Assembly (NCBI GenBank): GCA_017412705.1
Contig: JAFPWS010000038.1
Coordinates: forward strand, 62,001 to 126,000
DNA from: Prevotella sp.
Lineage (GTDB): Bacteria > Bacteroidota > Bacteroidia > Bacteroidales > Bacteroidaceae
Length of the DNA stretch: 64,000 nucleotides
Direction: 5' to 3'
Below, one piece after another: positions 32,456 through 39,598 of this stretch; within the stretch, counting starts at the first letter, position 1; each line of letters starts with the position of its first letter. Position numbers and translations under genes: made by a program. The notes below the pieces were generated by a model. That model did not search any database. It saw only the letters and a program-made list of their open reading frames with translations, and had not been told where the DNA came from.

Positions 32456-34057
32456 ATGGAGAGATTCTTTAATACAGCAGGACCGAATGTCATCGAAGAT
32501 AGCTATACTTTGGATCCGTTAAAACGCTTTGATTTAGACGATATATTGATGTATATTCGTCAAAAACGTTATTTTGTGCTTCATGCACCTCGCCAGACGG
32601 GTAAGACTTCATGTATGCTGGCATTGCGTGACTATCTGAATGCTGCCGATGACTATATTGCCGTTTATGCCAACGTAGAGGGAGGGCAGGCTTCAAGGAA
32701 TGATGTGCAGAGTGTTGTCAAGTCTACTGTTGATACATTAGCTGAGCAATTTCGTGGTGTTCTAAAAAGTGATTTGCCTCTGGAAATTCGTCGTGAGGTG
32801 CAGGATGTTGGAAAAGATTCCATGCTCGCTACTTATCTACGCCGCCTGTCAGAGGCTCTGCCAAAGCCTATCGTCCTGATATTGGACGAAATAGACGCAT
32901 TGGTGGGCGACAGTCTGGTTAGTATACTCCGGCAGTTGCGTTCAGGGTATGCCGATCGTCCCAAGTCTTTCCCGCAAACCGTCATACTCTGTGGTGTCCG
33001 TGATGTGCGTGACTATCGTATTGTGCTGTCTAATCAAGACATTGTGACGGGTGGTTCGGCTTTTAATATCAAGACAGAGTCACTACGCTTAGGCAATTTC
33101 TCAAAGGAAGAGATACACGAACTTTACATGCAGCACACTGACGAGACAGGACAGAAGTTTGATGAAGCCTGTTTCCCACTGGTGTGGGATGCCACCGAAG
33201 GCCAGCCATGGCTGGTGAATGCATTGGCTCGTGAAGCAACATGGAGCATGAAGGAGAATCGTGACCGTAGTGTTGTGATTACACCCGAAATCATGTATCG
33301 AGCCCAGGAAAATCTGATATATCGTCGTGATGCACATATTGATATCCTGATTGACAAATTAAATGAGCCAAGGGTGAAGCGTGTAATAGAGCCAATCCTG
33401 TCAAACAGCGACGAACCAGTAGAGGCTCTTGTGCCTTCTGATGACATACAATATGTAGAAGACATGGGTTTAATCAAACGGGAACGCGCGAAGCCCATTC
33501 GTATAGCCAATGGCATCTATCGGGAGATTATTCCTCGTGAACTGACATGGAGCACCCAACAGATGATGGCACAACAGCCTCAATGGTATCAGAATGCTGA
33601 CAACAGCATTAACATGGAGAAACTGTTGCTTGAATTCCAGCAATTCTTCCGTGAGAACAGTGATGCCTGGATTGGCAAGTTCGACTATGCAGAGGCAGGA
33701 CCACAGTTGTTGCTGCAATGCTTCTTGCAACGAATAGTCAATGGTGGAGGCTATATTGACCGAGAATACGGACTTGGCCGGAAACGGACGGACTTGTTGG
33801 TTCGTAAGCCGCTAACAGAAGGCTATGGTGGTCCTATTCAGCGCATTGTCCTGGAACTGAAGATAAAAAGAGGTGCTATAGAAAAGGTGATAGAAGATGG
33901 CCTGCGTCAGACATCTGAATACATGGACACTGTCGGCTGTGTCGATGAAGGCCACCTCATCATTTTCGACCGGTCTCAGGAAAAATCGTGGGACGAGCGC
34001 ATCTGGCACAAACCATTCGAATACCAAAATCGTACGATTATGGTATGGGGAATGTAA
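32456..34057 (+). CDS. AAA-like ATPase with C-terminal nuclease-like domain
   Basis: 533 aa. The P-loop is HAPRQTGKTSCML at about 43-55 and Walker B is PIVLILDEIDAL near 140, then CGVRDVRDYR and a lid region. The AAA part resembles the AAA-like family with the APRQTGKT P-loop. The last 130 residues carry a PD-(D/E)XK-like pattern: YGLGRKRTDLLVR (D) and RIVLELKIKRGAIEKVIEDGLRQTSEYM (E-x-K plus helix). So it is probably an NTP-driven nuclease or a degenerate relative. Frequent in Bacteroidales; role unknown, defence is possible. It is monocistronic with its own promoter and is not closely related to the paralogs at 27.5 and 38.2 kb. Confidence 0.8.
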   Translation: MERFFNTAGPNVIEDSYTLDPLKRFDLDDILMYIRQKRYFVLHAPRQTGKTSCMLALRDYLNAADDYIAVYANVEGGQASRNDVQSVVKSTVDTLAEQFRGVLKSDLPLEIRREVQDVGKDSMLATYLRRLSEALPKPIVLILDEIDALVGDSLVSILRQLRSGYADRPKSFPQTVILCGVRDVRDYRIVLSNQDIVTGGSAFNIKTESLRLGNFSKEEIHELYMQHTDETGQKFDEACFPLVWDATEGQPWLVNALAREATWSMKENRDRSVVITPEIMYRAQENLIYRRDAHIDILIDKLNEPRVKRVIEPILSNSDEPVEALVPSDDIQYVEDMGLIKRERAKPIRIANGIYREIIPRELTWSTQQMMAQQPQWYQNADNSINMEKLLLEFQQFFRENSDAWIGKFDYAEAGPQLLLQCFLQRIVNGGGYIDREYGLGRKRTDLLVRKPLTEGYGGPIQRIVLELKIKRGAIEKVIEDGLRQTSEYMDTVGCVDEGHLIIFDRSQEKSWDERIWHKPFEYQNRTIMVWGM

Positions 34058-34076
34058 TTGATGCTGTGAGAAAATG

Positions 34077-35252
34077 TCACCTGTTAACGGTTTCAAGAGC
34101 ATTGAAGAAATCTCTGGCGTAGCGTTCCTTGTCGAATAGTTTGGATTGTTCGAGAGATGCTTTACTCATGGCTTTACGCTTCTCGGGATGCTCATAGAGG
34201 TCGAGAATGGCATTGGCAAGATTGTCGACAATGTTTTCCCTTTCTACGATACAGGCGACGCCCTCACAGATTTCAGGGATTCCTCCGCTGCGAGTTGTAA
34301 TCAAGGGCAATCCCGAGGCCATTGCCTCCACAACAGTAAGCCCAAAAGGCTCTTCCCATATGGATGGAATGACGGCGATGTCGCCCATCTTCAGGTATGA
34401 GGGTACCTGCTGATAGTCCACAAAGCCGGTAAAGATGATTTGGTTCTTGATGGGCTCGGCCTCCTCTTGCAGTTGCTGTATGAATGGGCTGAGGACCCTA
34501 TCCTTGCCGTAGGCACTGGCTCCGATGATGATCAGTCGCAGGTTGGGCAGGTTCAGCGTTTTAATGGCTTGAACCAGTTGCAGGACGCCTTTTTCCTTGG
34601 TTAGTCTGCCGCTGTATACAATGACGAAATGCTGCTTGTTGAGCCCATGTTTTGCCCTATCAAAAGCCCTGGCATGGGTAAATCGCTCTATGTCAATGGC
34701 ATTATGAATCGTCAGGCATCGCTTGTAATCAGGGTTGACAGCCTGTACTTGTTGGGTGATAAAGTCGGAAATGCTGATGACATCATCATAGCCCTTCAGA
34801 ATCTCTTTGGCACTTTTTGTCTCCCGATTCAGGAAATTGTTGTGCAGATGGAGGACCCATCGTGTCTGGATGCTGTTCTTGGCAGTCAGTATATATCCAG
34901 GTCTGTTTTCAATGATAACGGCATCATAGTGCTTGGACTTTATCTGCCTGAGAGCCTCATGCAAGAAATATTCGATGGTGTAGTGATAATAGCCGTTCTT
35001 GTGAGTAAGGCTGAATAGATTCTTCTGAATCTTGGCCCACCAGCTGTTTACCTTAATATATATATAGTGGTTGACCTTTGACTTCAGCGCCGGATGCTTT
35101 TCAACATCTGGATGCCAGACACTATACACCGTAATGTCGTGCAGCCGATGCTGGTCGTTGTACTCCAGGTAGAAGTCCACGAGGTTCTCCACCGCTCCCC
35201 CCTGTACGGCAGGAACTGGCAGGATGCCTGATGTCAGAATAGCTATTTTCAT
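34077..35252 (-). CDS. glycosyltransferase, GT4 family
   Basis: 391 aa, GT-B fold. N-terminal MKIAILTSGILPVPAVQGGAVENLV, donor domain VYSGRLTKEKGVLQLVQAIK, ITFTGFVDYQQVPSYLKMGDIAVIPSIWEEPFGLTVVEAMASGLPLITTRSGGIPEI, the typical retaining GT4 motif. Its ATG overlaps the stop of the upstream ATPase/nuclease gene by 4 bp (ATGA), so a glycosyltransferase is translationally coupled to an unrelated ATPase, a repeated arrangement in this region. Confidence 0.9.
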   Translation of the reverse strand: MKIAILTSGILPVPAVQGGAVENLVDFYLEYNDQHRLHDITVYSVWHPDVEKHPALKSKVNHYIYIKVNSWWAKIQKNLFSLTHKNGYYHYTIEYFLHEALRQIKSKHYDAVIIENRPGYILTAKNSIQTRWVLHLHNNFLNRETKSAKEILKGYDDVISISDFITQQVQAVNPDYKRCLTIHNAIDIERFTHARAFDRAKHGLNKQHFVIVYSGRLTKEKGVLQLVQAIKTLNLPNLRLIIIGASAYGKDRVLSPFIQQLQEEAEPIKNQIIFTGFVDYQQVPSYLKMGDIAVIPSIWEEPFGLTVVEAMASGLPLITTRSGGIPEICEGVACIVERENIVDNLANAILDLYEHPEKRKAMSKASLEQSKLFDKERYARDFFNALETVNR

Positions 35253-36832
35253 GAGGCCCCCATTGTCCATGTCTCGATGGTGCAGGTGTGTTGCTTAGTC
35301 TGCCGGTCATAGTTGATGCCGACGAGCAGCAGATGGTCGACATATTCGCTGACCTTGGCAGGATACTGCTTGCGGTGAATCTGTTCGATGGCAGAATCAG
35401 CATCCTTGTCCACCTTCAGTTCCAAGACTATAGCGGGCGATTCGACATTTTTGCGGGGAATCAGCACAATGTCTGCAAATCCTTTGCCAGTAGCCAACTC
35501 CCGGTGCATGATGTAGTCGTTCTTGGCATAATAGTAGGCGATGGAGAGCACACAGGCCAGTGAATGTTCGTCGTTGTATGACAAGATGCTTGTGTTCTCG
35601 TCGTGAGCAACCTCAATGCCGCGAGCCACGGCTTCTGCGTCGCCATTAAGGGTCGCTTCCAGCAATTGTTCAGAAGCTTGTAGGGCATTCACCACAGGTT
35701 CCCAATGGTTAGCCTCGACAGCATTGACCATTTCGCCAGCCACCTCCCGGTTGGGGATGTAACATTCATCTTTGCGCCAGTTGTAACTCAGATAGCCAAG
35801 ATGAATCAATACCGTCAGCACGTCGTCTTTGCTGCGGATGATGGACATGTCGTTTTGAAACTTTGTAGGGTTTACCTTGCAACGTCCTCCGGCCAGCATG
35901 CTGATGATGTCGTCTTTCAGTCCGTTGTAGTTCATATTGATGTAGTTGGCCACAGCATCGAAGGCGCCAGTAGTAGCCCAGAAACTGCGACAGCGGCGGC
36001 TTCTGATAGCCTGCATCACGCTGTTTGGATTGAACATCGAAAGTTCGTCGCCTATCTGGTAACCATCGTACCACTTTTCCAATTCATCGAAGTCTGCACC
36101 ATACTTGGCTGCTAATGCCCGCACTTCATCCTTGGTAAATCCGAAGAAACTGCCCATATCCACGGGTTCCACCATCGAATATTCTATAAAGTTGTTCAGG
36201 GCCGACTCAGTCTTATACTTCTTGACAGGCAAAATACCCGTCATATATACCCCGGCGAATACACGGGAGGCATTGACATCCTTGAACATCCGGCGCATCC
36301 AGCCCACATAAGAGTCCATGGCGCCCGATGTGGGCGGAAACTCGCGACAGATGGCATCCCACTCATCGACGATGAGAACAAACGCATCGCCTGTAGCCTC
36401 GTTGATGCGTATGAGCGTCTCCATAAAGTCATCATCATCCCTGACCTTCACCTGCGGATAAGCCTCTAAGATGTCGTCAAGGAGTTTCTCCTTGATTTTG
36501 TCCACGATGCTGCCGTTCTTGAAGCGCTCCGTGAAGGCACTCATGTCAAGGTAGATAACGGGATATTTGTTCAGATGCTTCTCAAACGACGGGTCGTCGG
36601 CTATCGCCAAATCCTCGAACAGGCTGCGCGAGTCGCACGAACGGTCATAGTAGGCACAGAGCATTTTCGCTGCCATAGACTTGCCAAACCGACGGCTGCG
36701 GGTGACGCAACTGAAACTTCGCTCTGTGAAAAGCGTGCCGTTGACGACACGAATCAGTTCTGATTTGTCTACATATTCGCTGTTGCGAGCTCTCTGAAAC
36801 CCAGCGTTCCCTATATTAATATATGTTCCCAT
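35249..36832 (-). CDS. AAA-ATPase-like / PD-(D/E)XK nuclease family protein (full length)
   Basis: 527 aa. N-terminal ATPase: YVDKSELIRVV, P-loop TRSRRFGKSMAAKML at about 44-58, Walker B VLIVDEWD. Middle: WYDGYQIGDELSMFNPNSVMQAI and WATTGAFDAVANYINMNYNGLK. C-terminal nuclease core: HRELATGKGFADIVLIP and AIVLELKVDKDADSAIEQI (D and E-x-K). This is the PF09820 plus PDDEXK_9 architecture, expanded in gut Bacteroidales with no settled function. It is the intact relative of the debris at 22500-22724 and shares architecture with 22832-23833. Promoter at 36859-36890. Confidence 0.88.
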   Translation of the reverse strand: MGTYINIGNAGFQRARNSEYVDKSELIRVVNGTLFTERSFSCVTRSRRFGKSMAAKMLCAYYDRSCDSRSLFEDLAIADDPSFEKHLNKYPVIYLDMSAFTERFKNGSIVDKIKEKLLDDILEAYPQVKVRDDDDFMETLIRINEATGDAFVLIVDEWDAICREFPPTSGAMDSYVGWMRRMFKDVNASRVFAGVYMTGILPVKKYKTESALNNFIEYSMVEPVDMGSFFGFTKDEVRALAAKYGADFDELEKWYDGYQIGDELSMFNPNSVMQAIRSRRCRSFWATTGAFDAVANYINMNYNGLKDDIISMLAGGRCKVNPTKFQNDMSIIRSKDDVLTVLIHLGYLSYNWRKDECYIPNREVAGEMVNAVEANHWEPVVNALQASEQLLEATLNGDAEAVARGIEVAHDENTSILSYNDEHSLACVLSIAYYYAKNDYIMHRELATGKGFADIVLIPRKNVESPAIVLELKVDKDADSAIEQIHRKQYPAKVSEYVDHLLLVGINYDRQTKQHTCTIETWTMGAS

Positions 36833-36858
36833 ATAGCCTAACTATGATGTATACATTG

Positions 36859-36890
36859 CAAAGATAACCATTATTTGTGAAATCACCAAA
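36859..36890 (-). promoter_or_regulatory. promoter of the ATPase/nuclease gene
   Basis: Minus strand TATCTTTG (36859-36866) and TTTG (36887-36890), spacer 20 bp, 26 bp before the ATG at 36832. Confidence 0.75.
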
Positions 36891-36999
36891 TGTTTTTTCG
36901 GCTTTCTCTATTTAACAAGGAAGTGGGATAGGTTATGTCTCTAACCCAAAGAAGCTACTGCCAATAATGAGCAACTTGATATTCGGATATCTGGAAAGA

Positions 37000-37296
37000 C
37001 TATTCCCAGCAGGTTGTAATGGTCAGTCTTTTTTTCTCGATATTGTCTAGACAACGACCGGAAAGTCTGAATGCTTCTCCATCAGAGACAACAATACTTT
37101 CCCCTTTATACTCAGTGGCGCCTATGCCAACAGAGATACGCGCATCCCAGCCGTTCTTCTCATCCTCTGGAGCATTCCCAATAAGATATGCCCGAATCAT
37201 CGAGGCAATCCTAAGCGATTTTGCAGGGTTATCAGCTTCGTTGATATATGCAAAAATCTCACCGAGCGTGGTTGGGGCATTTAAAATTGATTGACG
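37000..37296 (-). pseudogene. chimeric remnant: AAA ATPase fragment joined to a SatD-like C-terminus
   Basis: Open in one frame after a TAG near 37297. The first part, ILNAPTTLGEIFAYINEADNP, aligns with NVANPSTTLDEIFSYLRNADKP of ATPase paralog 1 and its equivalent in paralog 2. The frame then passes directly into a SatD-like sequence: SLRIASMIRAYLIG, DARISVGIGATEYKGESIVV, SDGEAFRLSGRCLDNIEKKRL. There is no proper start for the whole and both parents are incomplete. It looks like an illegitimate recombination product. An ATG at 37200 could yield 66 residues but is probably not functional. Confidence 0.7.
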
Positions 37297-37314
37297 CTAC
37301 GATTTTGGGTATAT

Positions 37315-38169
37315 TTAACATTCAGCGGGTGCCCAAAAGTCTTCCGTACTCTTGCCATTGGCGAAATGGTAGAAGTCGGTAACGATGGAAAAGCTGTCAT
37401 CGGTGAACTGCTGGTCCTTACGCTCAATGAAGCACAGGGGTACCTCGCCAATAAATGATGCCCAGCGGCTGTAGGTGCTCCAGGGGCCTAAAATACGGTT
37501 GCACAAAGACAATGTATATAAATCCAGTATGTCACCCGAAGGCTCCTTGCCGAAGCGGTAGCAGCGGCATCCTTCAAAGATGCTGACATCGAAAGCCTCG
37601 TTGCTACTGATAAAGAAGGCAACTCGTTGTCCTTTGTATAGTGCTTGTATTCGAAGCATAAACTGATGGAACTCCTCCAAGGTATAGTAGTATCGCCCAT
37701 CGAAGAAGGTCTTGTAGTCGCCATGACGGATATGCACCCCAACAACGAAGTCGGCTTCCTGGCGAATATTGCTGAGCATGGCTTGGGCCTTTTCCATGAT
37801 TTCCTCACGGGGCCGGAAGATTTGCTGCAGTTCCTTTTTTGTCTGGGCAAGGTAGCGTGTGTCGTCCATCGTGTACCAGCCCTTCTTGAAGCCGAGGAAC
37901 TTGAAAATCTTATCCCATGTCTTGTTGTGTGTTACCTTCCACGTCAAGCCCTTGTAGTTGTTCCAGCCGTTACCTCGTTCCAGGTACCACTTGTGCCAAA
38001 GCGGAAACCAGATAAACTTGCAATGCAGCAGGTTGGGGAAATCCTCAATGGTCCAGTCATAAAAGATAATCACCATGCGTTTGTGCTCAGCAATACACTG
38101 AGCTACCGAGGCAACGTATGTCCAAAGACGGTTGCACGTCTGTCCGGGGGCGTCACAAATAACTCTCAT
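37315..38169 (-). CDS. fucosyltransferase-like glycosyltransferase (GT11-like)
   Basis: 284 aa. The donor-binding signature HxRxGDY is present as VVGVHIRHGDYKTFF; the N-terminus GQTCNRLWTYVASVAQC and the C-terminal SLCNRILGPWSTYSRWASFIG fit alpha-1,2-fucosyltransferases and relatives. GDP-fucose would come from ManC-Gmd-Fcl at 56-60 kb. The gene follows ATPase paralog 2 by 17 bp. The first 69 bases of its coding sequence are repeated at 39414-39488 beside an orphan promoter, showing that the ATPase gene now sits between the gene and its former promoter. Confidence 0.8.
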   Translation of the reverse strand: MRVICDAPGQTCNRLWTYVASVAQCIAEHKRMVIIFYDWTIEDFPNLLHCKFIWFPLWHKWYLERGNGWNNYKGLTWKVTHNKTWDKIFKFLGFKKGWYTMDDTRYLAQTKKELQQIFRPREEIMEKAQAMLSNIRQEADFVVGVHIRHGDYKTFFDGRYYYTLEEFHQFMLRIQALYKGQRVAFFISSNEAFDVSIFEGCRCYRFGKEPSGDILDLYTLSLCNRILGPWSTYSRWASFIGEVPLCFIERKDQQFTDDSFSIVTDFYHFANGKSTEDFWAPAEC

Positions 38170-38170
38170 A
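38096..38170. repeat. 75-bp direct repeat, left copy (inside the fucosyltransferase gene)
   Basis: It matches 39414-39488 at about 71 of 75 positions by eye. It covers the start of the fucosyltransferase gene. The two copies flank ATPase paralog 2 and its operator array. Confidence 0.9.
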
Positions 38171-38186
38171 GGTTTAAGTGCTGATT

Positions 38187-39323
38187 TTAGTTCATTTCTG
38201 ATTGTCTCCTGGTTATCCAGAGAGCAAAGAAAGGATCGTAGACGGTATAGGTTCCCTTATCGAGCGTGATAAAGTCTTTGTCAAGTAGGGCGCGAACTGC
38301 TGCTGTTACTACGCTGACCGTTTGAAGATGATACTTCTTGACAAATGCTTTACTACTGATGTTCTTGGCCTTGACTTCACGAGCGATGGCAATAAACACT
38401 TCGCGTTGTTTTTCTGGAATTTTATCAAGTAAGTCAGCATAAGTTTCCGAGAACATATCTAAGATGTATTCTATTGCTCCTTCTACCATGTCTATGCTGC
38501 AATGCTGTCCTGTGGGCGTTTTAAGATACAGGACATTGAGTACCCGCTGAATGCATGATGTCACAGCATCGAAACGATTGTAAATATCTGCCACAACGCC
38601 ATTGTCGATAAACTTGTTGTTTTTCTCAAACTGGATACGGGCAAACTCTTCGTATTTCTCAATGCTTATAGGCTTTAGATTCATGATAAGCACCGATTGG
38701 TAGAATGGCCTTGATGGCGATGTGAAAATTTCACCCATCAAGTGCCGTTTACTACCAGCAAAAATAAATGTAGCATTGACACAGCGTTGAATATAAGTTC
38801 GCAACATGGCTTCTACGTTGGAAGCATCTGGATAGCGCATAATTTGCTGAAACTCATCTATAGCTACCATACACGGCTTGTCGGCATTTCCTAGATAGTT
38901 GAATATCTCGTCAAGAGTGACAGTCGGGTTCTCGATGTCACCCAGTCCAAGGCTCCATACGGGTACATTGTTAATGTCAAACGTAATTTGGGAACGGATG
39001 GAGCGCAGAACATTCAGAAATCCTTCCCATACTTTCCTGCCTCGAGGCTTTAAACCATTCAAGATGGCTTGGCCGAAAATATTAACAAAGTCACGAATGC
39101 TGTTAGTTGCATATATGTCAATATGGAAAGTATAGTATTTATTCTTGATTTCCTGCTGGTTAAAACAATGGTGTATCAAATCTGTTTTACCAACGCGACG
39201 AGGAGATATTAGTGCCATGTTATTGTCATTGGTAGTCAATTCTACCAACTGCTTGGTCTCTTCTATTCTGTCGCAGAAATACTCGGGGCCTGCATACCCT
39301 TTAGTTACAAACGGGTTGTCCAT
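38187..39323 (-). CDS. AAA+ ATPase with C-terminal winged helix (paralog 2)
   Basis: 378 aa. P-loop SPRRVGKTD at about 40-48, Walker B CMVAIDEFQ, sensor FIFAGSKRHLM, and a C-terminal winged helix: EKQREVFIAIAREV, TVSVVTAAVRALLDKDFITLDKGTYTVYD. It aligns end to end with paralog 1 at 27508-28641. Role unknown. It lies between 75-bp direct repeats (38096-38170 and 39414-39488) and has its own promoter and 15-bp-pitch palindromes (39362-39402). It probably now drives transcription of the fucosyltransferase downstream. Confidence 0.85.
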   Translation of the reverse strand: MDNPFVTKGYAGPEYFCDRIEETKQLVELTTNDNNMALISPRRVGKTDLIHHCFNQQEIKNKYYTFHIDIYATNSIRDFVNIFGQAILNGLKPRGRKVWEGFLNVLRSIRSQITFDINNVPVWSLGLGDIENPTVTLDEIFNYLGNADKPCMVAIDEFQQIMRYPDASNVEAMLRTYIQRCVNATFIFAGSKRHLMGEIFTSPSRPFYQSVLIMNLKPISIEKYEEFARIQFEKNNKFIDNGVVADIYNRFDAVTSCIQRVLNVLYLKTPTGQHCSIDMVEGAIEYILDMFSETYADLLDKIPEKQREVFIAIAREVKAKNISSKAFVKKYHLQTVSVVTAAVRALLDKDFITLDKGTYTVYDPFFALWITRRQSEMN

Positions 39324-39342
39324 ATTTTGCGTATTTTGAGTA

Positions 39343-39374
39343 CAAAGATAAGAAAATATACGTAATTATCCAAA
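39343..39374 (-). promoter_or_regulatory. promoter of ATPase paralog 2
   Basis: Minus strand TATCTTTG (39343-39350) and TTTG (39371-39374), spacer 20 bp. The -33 box lies between the first two palindromes of the array, so a bound protein could block it. Confidence 0.75.
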
Positions 39375-39402
39375 TTAGGATAATCCTATTTAGGATAATT
39401 TA
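39362..39402. promoter_or_regulatory. operator-like array before paralog 2, 15-bp pitch
   Basis: Units at 39362 (GTAATTATCCA), 39377 (AGGATAATCCT, a perfect 11-bp palindrome) and 39392 (AGGATAATTTA), exactly 15 bp apart. The pattern NNNAT-A-ATNNN and the pitch match the array at 28695-28784, but the arms are AGG/CCT instead of ACG/CGT or ACA/TGT. Confidence 0.75.
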
Positions 39403-39413
39403 ATATGGAACAC

Positions 39414-39488
39414 CACTGAGCAGCCGAGGCAACGTATGTCCAAAGACGGTTGCACGTCTGTCAGGGGGCGTCACAGATAACTCTCATA
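39414..39488 (-). pseudogene. 75-bp direct repeat, right copy: stub of the fucosyltransferase start
   Basis: It reads MRVICDAP, then TGA in place of a Gly codon, then QTCNRLWTYVAS in frame, the same as the N-terminus of the gene at 37315-38169. It is cut off at the end of the repeat. The promoter upstream (39497-39527) is intact, so this was probably the original 5' end of the fucosyltransferase gene. Confidence 0.85.
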
Positions 39489-39496
39489 AATCATTG

Positions 39497-39527
39497 CAAA
39501 GATACAGAATAAATGTTGATTTCCAAA
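39497..39527 (-). promoter_or_regulatory. orphan promoter, formerly of the fucosyltransferase
   Basis: Minus strand TATCTTTG (39497-39504) and TTTG (39524-39527), spacer 19 bp, 9 bp before the ATG of the stub. Confidence 0.7.
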
Positions 39528-39532
39528 GTATT

Positions 39533-39566
39533 TTTGTCGTTTTCTATGAGAAAAAGTGTACCTTTG
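39533..39566 (+). promoter_or_regulatory. promoter of the acyltransferase gene
   Basis: TTTG at 39533-39536 and TACCTTTG at 39559-39566, spacer 22 bp, slightly long. Divergent from the orphan promoter. Confidence 0.6.
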
Positions 39567-39598
39567 CATTTTATAAAGGCAAAATTGTTGGATTTAGT

